Of a stretch of DNA of 7,512 nucleotides, positions 1-6,281 are shown in pieces. The stretch lies in NCBI GenBank assembly GCA_002423265.1, contig DIVE01000098.1:35059-42570 (forward strand), given 5' to 3'. The position numbers and the translations under genes are program-made. Below the pieces are notes generated by a model. That model was not told the DNA's origin. It ran no database searches and was given only the letters and a program-made list of their open reading frames with translations. This stretch comes from Methylophilaceae bacterium UBA6140. Its GTDB lineage: Bacteria > Pseudomonadota > Gammaproteobacteria > Burkholderiales > Methylophilaceae. The stretch's first letter is position 1; the number at the start of each line of letters is the position of its first letter.

Positions 1-317
1 ATCAGACTCTCGTCTTCTATCGTGCAGCCGTGCAATATCACCCTGTGGCCTATGGTAACGTTGGCGCCGACAATGAGCGGCGAGCCGCCGGGATCCCAGC
101 TGGATTTATGACTGACGTGCAACACCGAGAGATCCTGCACATTGGTGCCGCTGCCGATGCGGACATGATTGACATCGCCGCGAATGACGACGCCGGGCCA
201 GACTGAGGCGTGATCGCCGATCACGACATCGCCGGTCACGAATGCCGTCGGATGCAGATAAACGCCGGTGCCGATTTGCGGGGCAACGCCAAGGTAGGGT
301 GCGATATTCACTGACAT
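1..317 (-). CDS. Gamma-carbonic-anhydrase-like left-handed beta-helix protein (5' part, cut by window edge)
   Basis: The first 105 residues of a hexapeptide-repeat protein read on the minus strand from ATG at 317; the C-terminal part lies outside the window. Turns of the type V-x-I-G-x-x-x-x-V and a W-P-G-x-V-x-R-G-D segment (Arg46, Asp48) are visible. Three histidines sit where gamma-class carbonic anhydrases bind zinc: His67 in VLHVSH, and His91 and His96 in the IGHRVILHGC segment. The family includes true carbonic anhydrases and YrdA/PaaY-like proteins of unclear activity, so catalytic activity is inference. There is no Shine-Dalgarno sequence before the ATG. A TATACT hexamer lies 7 nt upstream, so the mRNA may be leaderless. 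The gene is divergent from metX with 21 bp between start codons. Confidence 0.88.
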   Translation of the reverse strand, partial: MSVNIAPYLGVAPQIGTGVYLHPTAFVTGDVVIGDHASVWPGVVIRGDVNHVRIGSGTNVQDLSVLHVSHKSSWDPGGSPLIVGANVTIGHRVILHGCTIEDESL

Positions 318-324
318 AAGCCGT

Positions 325-332
325 AGTATAAT
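325..332. promoter_or_regulatory. Overlapping divergent -10 elements for metX (+) and the carbonic-anhydrase-like gene (-)
   Basis: The 8-bp sequence AGTATAAT contains TATAAT on the plus strand (327-332) and TATACT on the minus strand (330-325), sharing four base pairs. Each lies 6 to 7 nt before the ATG of its gene (339 plus, 317 minus), so the expected transcription start falls on or beside the A of each start codon. No good -35 is visible in either direction; the best for metX is a 3/6 match at 305-310. Promoter function is inferred from hexamer match and position. Confidence 0.6.
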
Positions 333-338
333 CGGGCC

Positions 339-1478
339 ATGCAAGAAAATTCATCCGTCGGCCTGGTAGCGCCGAAAATCGCACACTTCACGCAGCCGCT
401 CACGCTCAAAAGCGGCGAGGTGCTGCCTGCCTACGATCTGGTGTACGAAACCTACGGCACGCTGAATGCCGACAAATCCAATGCGGTGCTGATCTGCCAC
501 GCGCTTTCCGGCAATCATCACGTTGCCGGTAAATATAGCGAGAACGACAAATACCCCGGCTGGTGGGATAACCTGGTCGGGCCTGGCAGACCGCTCGACA
601 CCAACCGCTTTTTCGTCATCGGCGTCAATAATCTCGGCGGCTGTCACGGCAGCAGCGGCCCCTCCAGCATCAACCCCGCCACAGGCAAACCCTGGGGGGC
701 GGCTTTTCCGGTGATCACTGTAGAAGACTGGGTGGCCTCGCAAGCCCGGCTCGCCGACCAGCTCGGTATCGAGCAGCTGGCGGCAGTCATCGGCGGCAGC
801 CTCGGCGGCATGCAGGCGCTGCAATGGACCATCAGCTATCCGGAACGCATCCGCCACGCGCTGGTCATCGCCTCCGCGCCCAACCTTACCGCACAGAACA
901 TGGCGTTCAACGAGGTCGCGCGCCAGGCCATCATGACCGACCCCGAGTTTTACGACGGCCACTACTATGAACACGATACCGTACCGCGCCGCGGCCTGCG
1001 CATTGCGCGCATGCTGGGCCACATTACCTATCTTTCCGATGATGCCATGGGCGCCAAATTCGGCCGCAAGTTGCGCGACGGCGAGATCAAATACGGCTTC
1101 GGCGTGGAATTCGAAATGGAATCCTATCTACGCTACCAGGGCGACAAATTCGCCGGCGAGTTCGACGCCAACACCTATCTGCGCATGACCCGGGCGCTGG
1201 ATTATTTCGACCCCGCGCTGACGCATGGCGGTGATCTGTCTGCCGCACTGGCGAAAGCAAAAGCGGAATTCCTCGTCGTCTCCTTCACCAGTGACTGGCG
1301 CTTCTCGCCCGCCCGCTCGCGCGAGATCGTCAAGTCCCTGCTCGACAACGAACTGGCTGTCAGCTACGCGGAAGTCACCGCCGCCCACGGCCACGATGCT
1401 TTCCTGATGCCAGACCCGCATTATCACGACATCCTGCGAACTTACCTGCAACGCATAGACACCGGGAGCGCACCATGA
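339..1478 (+). CDS. metX: Homoserine O-acyltransferase MetX (probably O-succinyltransferase)
   Basis: A 379-residue alpha/beta-hydrolase enzyme that acylates the hydroxyl of L-homoserine in the cytoplasm, the committed step to methionine. Visible features are the oxyanion-side segment CHALSG (residues 53-58), the [12 protein letters not shown] segment (97-108), the nucleophile elbow GGSLGG with Ser154, the acid Asp319 in SDWRFSP and the base His352 in HGHDAF. Together these form the expected Ser-Asp-His triad at normal spacing. The length is typical of the family. The acyl donor cannot be proven here: close relatives in proteobacteria (Pseudomonas type, paired with metW) have been reported to use succinyl-CoA, while the family name historically implies acetyl-CoA. 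The ATG at 339 is supported by the conserved SVGLV N-terminus, yet it has no Shine-Dalgarno; TATAAT ends only 6 nt upstream. The stop overlaps the metW start (ATGA), so the two are one operon. Confidence 0.96.
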   Translation: MQENSSVGLVAPKIAHFTQPLTLKSGEVLPAYDLVYETYGTLNADKSNAVLICHALSGNHHVAGKYSENDKYPGWWDNLVGPGRPLDTNRFFVIGVNNLGGCHGSSGPSSINPATGKPWGAAFPVITVEDWVASQARLADQLGIEQLAAVIGGSLGGMQALQWTISYPERIRHALVIASAPNLTAQNMAFNEVARQAIMTDPEFYDGHYYEHDTVPRRGLRIARMLGHITYLSDDAMGAKFGRKLRDGEIKYGFGVEFEMESYLRYQGDKFAGEFDANTYLRMTRALDYFDPALTHGGDLSAALAKAKAEFLVVSFTSDWRFSPARSREIVKSLLDNELAVSYAEVTAAHGHDAFLMPDPHYHDILRTYLQRIDTGSAP

Positions 1479-2089
1479 ATTCTGCGCACAATTTAGACAA
1501 CCTGACCGAATTCAGACAAGATTATGCGATTATCGCAAATTGGCTCAAATTCGGCTGCAAGGCACTGGACCTCGGCTGCGGCGATGGCGAGCTATTGCGC
1601 TTTCTGCAAAGCTCGATGGAAGTACGCGGTTACGGTGTGGAAAAAGACGACAGCAACTGGCTGACCTGCATGCAGAACGGCGTCAACGTCATCCAGATGG
1701 ACCTCGAAGACGGGCTGTCCGGCTTTGAGGCGCAGTCGTTCGATGTCGTGATTCTGTCGCAGACATTGCAGGCCATGCACAACACCGAGCGCATTGTGCA
1801 GGAAATGCTGCGGGTGGGCCGCGAAGCCATCGTCACTTTCCCCAATTTCGGCTACTGGCGTAACCGCTTCCAACTGATCGGGGGGCGCATGCCGGTCTCG
1901 AAAGACATTCCGTACCAGTGGTACGACACGCCCAACGTACACCTCTGCACGATCACTGATTTCGACAAATTCTGCGAAAGTCACAATATCCGCGTAAAGG
2001 AAAGACTGGTGCTGACCTACGGCGAGCGCATCAACTTCATGCCCAACCTGTTGGGCAGCCTCGCCATGTACCGGCTGGAAAACAAGTAA
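1475..2089 (+). CDS. metW: Methionine biosynthesis protein MetW (SAM-dependent methyltransferase fold)
   Basis: A 204-residue class I methyltransferase-like protein. The SAM-binding motif I is [12 protein letters not shown] (residues 30-41), followed by YGVEKD, the acidic [12 protein letters not shown] strand and the family-specific VILSQTLQA and [10 protein letters not shown] segments. MetW is the conserved partner of metX in proteobacteria and Leptospira, where both genes are needed for methionine synthesis. Its exact biochemical role is not settled; a methyltransferase reaction has not been firmly assigned to it. The start ATG overlaps the metX stop by 4 bp (ATGA), and GGGAG at 1464-1468 gives a good Shine-Dalgarno 6 nt upstream, so translational coupling is likely. 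Length and motifs are complete. Confidence 0.95.
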   Translation: MNSAHNLDNLTEFRQDYAIIANWLKFGCKALDLGCGDGELLRFLQSSMEVRGYGVEKDDSNWLTCMQNGVNVIQMDLEDGLSGFEAQSFDVVILSQTLQAMHNTERIVQEMLRVGREAIVTFPNFGYWRNRFQLIGGRMPVSKDIPYQWYDTPNVHLCTITDFDKFCESHNIRVKERLVLTYGERINFMPNLLGSLAMYRLENK

Positions 2090-2099
2090 GCACCATCAA

Positions 2100-2131
2100 A
2101 AACAGGCGCAGCCAGAAACAGGCGCAGTCAG
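2100..2131. repeat. Tandem 16-bp direct repeat at a convergent gene junction
   Basis: Two adjacent 16-bp units, AAACAGGCGCAGCCAG (2100-2115) and AAACAGGCGCAGTCAG (2116-2131), differ at one base. The second copy contains the TGA stop (2128-2130, minus) of the membrane-protein gene, and the first lies 10 bp after the metW stop. It looks like a small local duplication; no function is evident, and there is no hairpin or T-run that would make it a terminator. Confidence 0.85.
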
Positions 2132-2790
2132 ATCAGATTCACCAGGCCGGCCACGCCGAACCCGGCGATCAGCAGACCGCTAGCCCGCCGGAACCAGAGG
2201 TTCTGCAATACCTGTTTCAACTGTACTGCGGCCATGCCCATGGCCAGCAGCGCCGGCAATGTACCGAGCCCGAACGCCGCCATCAGCAGACCGCCCTGCA
2301 GCGGACTGGCGCTGGCAACCGCCGCGACAAGCACGCTGTAAACCAGACCGCAAGGCAACCAGCCCCAGAGCGTTCCGAGCAGAAACGACTGGCTCACGCT
2401 GCGAACCGGCAGCAGGCTTCTGGATAATGGCTGAATACGCTGCCAGAGCTTTGCGCCGAGCATCTCTAGCATGGTCAGCACGCGCCAGATTCCGGCCAGA
2501 TAGAGCCCGAGCAGAATCAGCATCAGGCTGGCCAGCGCGTAGAGGATTTTTTCTATCGGCAGCACATGTTCCAGAAACAGGCTGGACGAGCCCAATGCCC
2601 CGGCAATCACCCCGGCCAGCGCATAACTGCTGATGCGGCCGAAGTTGTAGCTCAGCAGGAAAGGCATTCTGGGACGGTCTCCCGGTAATGTCATGCTGAC
2701 GGCACCGACGATACCGCCGCACATACCGGCACAATGACCGCCGCCGAGCAGGCCGACCAGAAATGCCGCCAACAGGGAAAACTCAAGCAC
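2128..2790 (-). CDS. TauE/SafE (DsbD_2-like) family membrane protein with HCxGMC motif
   Basis: A 220-residue, very hydrophobic protein with about six or seven membrane segments and no soluble domain. The N-terminal helix contains GGGHCAGMCGG (His19, Cys20, Met23, Cys24), and a second signature, LWGWLPCG, places Cys147 in another helix. These mark the family usually annotated as sulfite exporter TauE/SafE or urease-accessory-like/DsbD_2 transmembrane protein; members often sit near cytochrome cbb3 oxidase maturation genes (cco). The His/Cys/Met set suggests handling of a metal such as copper, or thiol electron transfer, but this is inference and the substrate is unknown. The start is GTG at 2790, inside the last codons of ampG (8-bp overlap, no clear Shine-Dalgarno), so translation is probably coupled. 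No cco gene is present in the window. Confidence 0.82.
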   Translation of the reverse strand: MLEFSLLAAFLVGLLGGGHCAGMCGGIVGAVSMTLPGDRPRMPFLLSYNFGRISSYALAGVIAGALGSSSLFLEHVLPIEKILYALASLMLILLGLYLAGIWRVLTMLEMLGAKLWQRIQPLSRSLLPVRSVSQSFLLGTLWGWLPCGLVYSVLVAAVASASPLQGGLLMAAFGLGTLPALLAMGMAAVQLKQVLQNLWFRRASGLLIAGFGVAGLVNLI

Positions 2791-4015
2791 GGTGCATCAG
2801 CTCGATATTGCGCCGCATCAAATACAGCAGCACCAGGCCCGGCAATGCGGCGAGAAAGGTAAAGCCGAAGAAGGTGGTCCAGCCGATGGCTTCGACCATG
2901 TAGCCGGACGCCGGCCCTACATACACACGGCCGACAGCTGCCAGCGCGGACAACAAGGCGAACTGGCTGGCGGTAAAGCGCTTGTCGCACATCGCCATCA
3001 AGAGTGCCACGAAGGCCGCCGTGCCCATGCCGCCGGCCAGATTCTCGAACGCAACAGCCAGCACCATGACACCGTAATCCTTGCCGATGGCCGCCAGCCA
3101 CATGAAGGTCAGATTGGAAATCGCCTGCAAAATACCGAACGCCAGCAATGATTTGAACAGCCCCAGCTTCGCCATCAACACGCCGCCGAAGACGACGCCT
3201 ACCAGTGTCGCTGCCAGCCCCATGCCCTTGTTGATGGCGCCTACTTCGGTCGCAGTGAAATCAACGCCGCGAATCAGAAATGCTGTCGTCAATGATCCGG
3301 CAAAAGCATCGCCGAGCTTGTAGAGCACAATCAAGAGCAGCAGCGCCCAGGCACCGTTTCTGGCGAAAAACTCACGCAGCGGCTCGACCACCGCGTCCGT
3401 CAGCGTTCTCGGCGGCTTCACTTCAATCTCGGGCTCCGGACCGAACAGCGTAGCGCCGATGGCGGCTACCATCAGCGCCGCCATCAGCCAGTAGGTGTTC
3501 TGCCAGCCGATCTGATCGGAGAGTATCAAGGCCAGCGCACCGGAAACCAGCATCGCCAGTCGGTAACCGAGCACCGACACCGCCGCCCCGATTCCGCGCT
3601 CGACCGGGCGCAGTACATCGGCCCGATAGGCATCGAAGACAACGTCCTGCGAAGCCGATATGAAAGCCACCATCAAGGCCAGTGCCGCCAGCGCCCATGG
3701 CATGGTGACAGGGTTGAGAGAGCCCATGACGGCAATGCATACGCCCAGGATCAACTGCATCGCGGCGATCCAGCCGCGGCGGCGGCCCAGAAACGGCGGC
3801 ACATAACGATCCATCAGCGGCGCCCAGAGAAACTTCCAGGTATAGGGGATGCCGACCAGTGTGAAGATACCGATCGTGGCGAGATCAACGCCGGAAACCG
3901 TCATCCATGCCTGCAAGGTGCCGCTGGTCAGCGCAAGCGGAAGGCCGGAAGAAAATCCAAGCAGACATACCACTGCAACGCGACGGCTGCGAAATATCTC
4001 TAGATAGGCGTTCAT
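2783..4015 (-). CDS. ampG: Muropeptide permease AmpG (major facilitator superfamily)
   Basis: An inner-membrane transporter that imports GlcNAc-anhydroMurNAc peptides released during peptidoglycan turnover for recycling. Recognised from close agreement with the Escherichia coli AmpG sequence from memory: SGLPLALTSGTLQAWMTV near the N-terminus, FLWAPLMDRY and GRRRGW after helix 2, SASQDVVFDA, SVLGYRLAMLVSG, LLLIVLYKLGDAF, and SQFALLSALAAVGRVYVGP in the C-terminal half. From ATG 4015 it is 410 residues, about 80 shorter than E. coli AmpG (491), and appears to lack the last two membrane segments; many AmpG proteins have this shorter form. ATG 4015 is preferred because the N-terminus (MNAYLEIF) then matches the family; an upstream in-frame TTG at 4039 would add 8 residues and has no Shine-Dalgarno. 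The downstream membrane-protein gene overlaps it. No ampC, ampR or ampD is nearby. Confidence 0.95.
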   Translation of the reverse strand: MNAYLEIFRSRRVAVVCLLGFSSGLPLALTSGTLQAWMTVSGVDLATIGIFTLVGIPYTWKFLWAPLMDRYVPPFLGRRRGWIAAMQLILGVCIAVMGSLNPVTMPWALAALALMVAFISASQDVVFDAYRADVLRPVERGIGAAVSVLGYRLAMLVSGALALILSDQIGWQNTYWLMAALMVAAIGATLFGPEPEIEVKPPRTLTDAVVEPLREFFARNGAWALLLLIVLYKLGDAFAGSLTTAFLIRGVDFTATEVGAINKGMGLAATLVGVVFGGVLMAKLGLFKSLLAFGILQAISNLTFMWLAAIGKDYGVMVLAVAFENLAGGMGTAAFVALLMAMCDKRFTASQFALLSALAAVGRVYVGPASGYMVEAIGWTTFFGFTFLAALPGLVLLYLMRRNIELMHRA

Positions 4016-4057
4016 GTCATGTTCTTGATTGATGGCCAACGCGTGGCGAGTATGGCG

Positions 4058-4063
4058 ATTATA
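4058..4063 (-). promoter_or_regulatory. Candidate -10 element for ampG
   Basis: TATAAT on the minus strand, 42 bp before the ampG ATG at 4015. No convincing -35 lies 16 to 18 bp further upstream, so the promoter may be weak or activator-dependent. Confidence 0.45.
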
Positions 4064-4082
4064 GGGTGTGTTGAAAACAGGT

Positions 4083-4110
4083 AGTTAAATTCGTGCAGCT
4101 GAGTTAAATT
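4083..4110. repeat. Two 9-bp direct repeats in the divergent ampG / small-protein promoter region
   Basis: AGTTAAATT occurs at 4083-4091 and again at 4102-4110, a spacing of 19 bp, with CAGCTG (4096-4101) between them. The pair lies upstream of the ampG -10 element and of the start of the gene at 4147, so it could be a regulator-binding site acting on either gene. The copies also resemble A/T-rich -10 sequences for the plus-strand gene. Function is inference. Confidence 0.5.
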
Positions 4111-4146
4111 ATCCCGGCTGACTTGCCAGCTCCGGAGAGAAGACCC

Positions 4147-4434
4147 ATGCAGAAGATCGAGATCAGGATACTGGATAACCACAGCTTCGAGGTTCGCGTG
4201 GAGGCAAAAAGCCCCACTATCCACGTGGTGACGCTACAGCCCGCTTATGCCGAAAAATTGACCGGCGGAAAAATCACCGCTGAAGTCCTGATCGAAAAAT
4301 CCTTCGAATTTCTGCTGGCGCGCGAATCCAACACCAGCATACTGCGCAGCTTCGATCTCGCCGTGATCGCCCGTTACTTCCCCGATTATGAAACCGAAAT
4401 CACCAGCAAGCTGCTCCGGGGGAAACCTGAATAA
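4147..4434 (+). CDS. Conserved small protein of unknown function
   Basis: A 95-residue soluble protein with no signal peptide or membrane segment. The start ATG 4147 is fixed by a good Shine-Dalgarno (GGAGAGA, 4134-4140) 6 nt upstream; an earlier in-frame TTG at 4123 would include this site and is rejected. The N-terminal third alternates polar and hydrophobic residues, as in beta strands (IEIRILDNHSFEVRVEA), followed by a probable helical region with LIEKSFEFLLARESNTSILRSFD and a C-terminal YFPDYE segment. I recall similar short proteins of about 90 residues in other bacteria with the FLL-RESNTSIL core, but no function for them. The gene is monocistronic: divergent from ampG and convergent with xth. 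Confidence 0.82.
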   Translation: MQKIEIRILDNHSFEVRVEAKSPTIHVVTLQPAYAEKLTGGKITAEVLIEKSFEFLLARESNTSILRSFDLAVIARYFPDYETEITSKLLRGKPE

Positions 4435-4443
4435 ACAAATCCC

Positions 4444-4466
4444 GCCATTCCGGAATCCGCTTTTTT
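4444..4466 (+). terminator. Weak candidate intrinsic terminator after the small-protein gene
   Basis: Ten bases after the TAA at 4434 there is a short imperfect hairpin around the palindrome ATTCCGGAAT (4447-4456) followed by six T residues (4461-4466). The stem is short and mostly A-T with a tight loop, so the T-run is better evidence than the hairpin. A second palindrome, CATCCGGATG (4467-4476), follows. It lies in the 48-bp convergent gap with xth. Confidence 0.3.
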
Positions 4467-4482
4467 CATCCGGATGCCCGGC

Positions 4483-5262
4483 TCAGTCAATCTCGTAATC
4501 GATGATCAGCGGCGCATGGTCACTGAAACGCTCATCCTTGTAGATCGACGCTGCTTGCGCTCTGGTTGCCATGCCCGGCGTGGCGATCTGATAATCGATA
4601 CGCCAGCCGACATTCTTGGCCCAGGCCTGACCGCGATTGCTCCACCAGGTATAGCAAGCATCGGTCGCTTCGGGATACAAGCGGCGGTAGACATCGACCC
4701 AGCCGACGCGGTCGAAAAGATCGCTGAGCCAGGCACGTTCTTCCGGCAGGAAACCGGAGTTCCTTTTGTTACCTTTCCAGTTTTTCAGGTCGGCTTCCCT
4801 GTGCGCGATATTCCAGTCGCCGCAAACCACCACTTCGCGGCCTGACGCTCTTAACGCCTCCAGGTGCGGCATGAAACGCGCCATGACGCTGAACTTGAAA
4901 GCCTGCCGCTCCTCGCCGCTGGAGCCGGAAGGCAGGTAGAGCGAGACCACGGAAAGATTGCCGAAGCGCGCTTCGATGTAACGCCCCTCGGCATCGATGT
5001 CCGGGATACTCAGCCCCTCGATGATCGCATCCGGCTGTATATTGCTGTAAATGCCGACGCCGCTGTAACCCTTTTTCTCGGCATAGTGAAAATAGCCGTA
5101 CAAGCCGTCCGGCTGCAGCATTTCACGCGTCATGTCAGTCGCCTGCGCTTTCAGCTCCTGCATGCAGATGACATCGGCGCCCTGCTTTGCCAGCCATGCA
5201 TAAAACCCCTTGTTGCTTGCCGAACGGATACCGTTCAGGTTTACAGATATAATTCTCAACAA
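4483..5262 (-). CDS. xth: Exodeoxyribonuclease III (AP endonuclease, ExoIII/Crc clade)
   Basis: A single-domain endonuclease/exonuclease/phosphatase-fold enzyme of 259 residues that cuts DNA at abasic sites and has 3'-5' exonuclease activity in base excision repair. The catalytic set is intact: Asn8 (VNLNGIRS), metal ligand Glu36 (CMQELKA), Tyr109 (SLYLPSG), Asp149 and Asn151 (CGDWNIAH), Asp223 (GWRIDYQ), and Asp248-His249 (FSDHAPL). TTG 5262 is chosen because GAGGA (5272-5268 on the minus strand) lies 5 nt upstream and the resulting MLRIIS N-terminus matches the family. TTG 5259 (8 nt from the same site) and ATG 5274 (4 residues longer, no Shine-Dalgarno) are alternatives. The overall sequence also resembles Pseudomonas Crc, which likewise neighbours pyrE but has lost catalytic residues; here they are present. 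Confidence 0.95.
   Translation of the reverse strand: MLRIISVNLNGIRSASNKGFYAWLAKQGADVICMQELKAQATDMTREMLQPDGLYGYFHYAEKKGYSGVGIYSNIQPDAIIEGLSIPDIDAEGRYIEARFGNLSVVSLYLPSGSSGEERQAFKFSVMARFMPHLEALRASGREVVVCGDWNIAHREADLKNWKGNKRNSGFLPEERAWLSDLFDRVGWVDVYRRLYPEATDACYTWWSNRGQAWAKNVGWRIDYQIATPGMATRAQAASIYKDERFSDHAPLIIDYEID
5248..5253 (+). promoter_or_regulatory. Candidate -10 element for pyrE, inside the 5' end of xth
   Basis: TATAAT on the plus strand, 34 bp before the pyrE ATG at 5288, predicting a leader of roughly 28 nt. The -35 region is poor. The element lies within the first codons of the divergent xth gene. Confidence 0.5.
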
Positions 5263-5267
5263 AATAT

Positions 5268-5272
5268 TCCTC
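5268..5272 (-). promoter_or_regulatory. Shine-Dalgarno site deciding the xth start
   Basis: GAGGA on the minus strand, 5 nt before TTG 5262 and 8 nt before TTG 5259. It lies inside the coding sequence if ATG 5274 is used, which argues for a TTG start. Confidence 0.6.
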
Positions 5273-5287
5273 ATCAAGTACAAAAAA

Positions 5288-5929
5288 ATGACTAACTTCA
5301 CCCGGGATTTTATCCGCTTCGCCATCGACAAGCAGGTGCTGCGTTTCGGCCAGTTCACCACCAAGGCCGGACGCCTGAGCCCCTATTTCTTCAACGCCGG
5401 ACTGTTCAATGACGGCGAAAGCCTGATGAAACTGGGCGAATTCTATGCGGCTGCCATCCTGAAATCCGCCATTCAGTTCGACATGCTGTTCGGCCCAGCC
5501 TACAAGGGTATCACGCTGGCGGCTAGCATATCGATCGCGCTGGCGCGTCAGGGCCGCAACGTGCCGTATGCCTATAACCGCAAGGAAGCGAAAGACCACG
5601 GCGAAGGCGGCACCATCGTCGGCGCGCCGCTCGCAGGGCGCGTGCTGATCGTCGATGACGTCATCTCCGCCGGGGTTTCCGTGCGCGAATCGGTCGAGCT
5701 GATCCGCGCCCACAACGCCACGCCTTGCGGTGTCGCCATCGCTATCGACCGCCAGGAGCGCGGACAGGAAGCGCTCTCAGCCGTTCAGGAAGTGCAGCGC
5801 GATTACCGGATTCCGGTCATCAGCATCGCCACCCTCGCCGATCTCATCCGCTATCTGGCAGACGATGCAGAGCTGGCCGCCTACCGCAGCGAGGTGGAAA
5901 AATACCGTGCGCAATACGGCGTTTGCTAA
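5288..5929 (+). CDS. pyrE: Orotate phosphoribosyltransferase
   Basis: A 213-residue type I phosphoribosyltransferase that converts orotate and PRPP to orotidine 5'-monophosphate in de novo pyrimidine synthesis (cytoplasmic dimer in relatives). Its length equals that of the E. coli enzyme. Visible are the N-terminal substrate region [16 protein letters not shown], the core GPAYKGI, the flexible catalytic loop [10 protein letters not shown] (residues 99-108), and the PRPP-binding motif [13 protein letters not shown] (119-131) with the paired Asp123-Asp124. ATG 5288 is chosen because the protein then begins MTNFTRDFI, as expected for the family; upstream in-frame codons run antisense through xth. 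The leader is A-rich (CAAAAAA just before ATG) with no clear Shine-Dalgarno. No attenuator is visible. The stop is only one base from the Fur-box-like sequence of the next operon, and I see no terminator between. Confidence 0.96.
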   Translation: MTNFTRDFIRFAIDKQVLRFGQFTTKAGRLSPYFFNAGLFNDGESLMKLGEFYAAAILKSAIQFDMLFGPAYKGITLAASISIALARQGRNVPYAYNRKEAKDHGEGGTIVGAPLAGRVLIVDDVISAGVSVRESVELIRAHNATPCGVAIAIDRQERGQEALSAVQEVQRDYRIPVISIATLADLIRYLADDAELAAYRSEVEKYRAQYGVC

Positions 5930-5930
5930 T

Positions 5931-5949
5931 GATATTGACAACGATTCTC
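5931..5949 (+). promoter_or_regulatory. Fur-box-like operator upstream of bfd-bfr
   Basis: GATATTGACAACGATTCTC matches the classical 19-bp Fur consensus (GATAATGATAATCATTATC) at 14 of 19 positions by eye. The flanks (AAT before, ATTTAGAT after) extend the AT-rich inverted pattern. It covers the -35 hexamer and part of the spacer of the bfd promoter, the position expected for iron-dependent repression. Fur binding itself is inferred. Confidence 0.72.
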
Positions 5950-5962
5950 ATTTAGATATAAT
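5935..5962 (+). promoter_or_regulatory. Sigma70 promoter for bfd-bfr with consensus hexamers
   Basis: TTGACA (5935-5940) and TATAAT (5957-5962) are both perfect matches separated by 16 bp. Transcription is expected to begin near 5969, about 26 nt before the bfd start codon. This is the best promoter in the window. Confidence 0.88.
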
Positions 5963-5994
5963 GGACCCAGTAACTTCTTTTCTGGGGTGCCATT

Positions 5995-6201
5995 TTGTAC
6001 GTTTGTGTCTGCAATGCTGTAACCGATAGCCAGATCCGCGATGCGATCTGCGAAGGTGCATGCTCGATGCGCGAGCTTCGTCAAAAACTCGGCGTCGCTT
6101 CCGAATGCGGCCGCTGTTCGCAATGCGCGCTCGGCATCCTGCGCGGCCAGCAGAGCGCCAACCAGCAAAGCCCGAGCGAACAAGTCGTCGCTTTCGCCTG
6201 A
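5995..6201 (+). CDS. bfd: Bacterioferritin-associated ferredoxin
   Basis: A 68-residue [2Fe-2S] protein that docks on bacterioferritin and passes electrons to its heme so that stored Fe(III) is released as Fe(II). The cluster cysteines are in the family pattern: Cys4 and Cys6 in [11 protein letters not shown], Cys38 and Cys41 in ECGRCSQC. The start is TTG at 5995, supported by GGGGT (5984-5988) 6 nt upstream and by the family N-terminus MYVCVCNA; there is no in-frame ATG at that place. The last 17 or so residues form a Gln/Ser-rich tail slightly longer than in E. coli Bfd (64 residues). Transcription is probably from the Fur-controlled promoter just upstream, and bfr follows 80 bp later, so Bfd and its partner are likely co-induced in low iron. 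Confidence 0.94.
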   Translation: MYVCVCNAVTDSQIRDAICEGACSMRELRQKLGVASECGRCSQCALGILRGQQSANQQSPSEQVVAFA

Positions 6202-6281
6202 AACTTCCGTCTTCGCTTGCAACGGTCTGTTCGCAAGTTTATCCTGTTCCCTTCAGTCATCAAATTACGGAAGACCCGATC

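Noticed and set aside
318..338. A methionine (SAM) riboswitch before metX
   Set aside because: The leader is at most a few nucleotides if the TATAAT is used, and no structured RNA could fit in the 21-bp gap.
351..1022. A 223-codon open frame antisense to metX
   Set aside because: It has no recognisable motif and mirrors the codon pattern of metX, whose triad and length are complete on the other strand.
5135..5713. A 192-codon minus-strand frame across pyrE and the xth start
   Set aside because: It is antisense to a convincing pyrE with intact loop and PRPP motifs, and the frame lacks any domain signal.
6216..6237. Possible hairpin CTTGC/GCAAG between bfd and bfr
   Set aside because: Only 5 bp of stem with a 12-nt loop and no T-run; an alternative AAACTT/AAGTTT pairing competes with it. 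Too weak to call an attenuator or processing site.
6060..6281. N-terminal extension of bacterioferritin from an upstream TTG
   Set aside because: The extension overlaps bfd in another frame, is Arg/Ala-rich with no motif, and the MKGDKKV start at 6282 matches the family and has its own Shine-Dalgarno.
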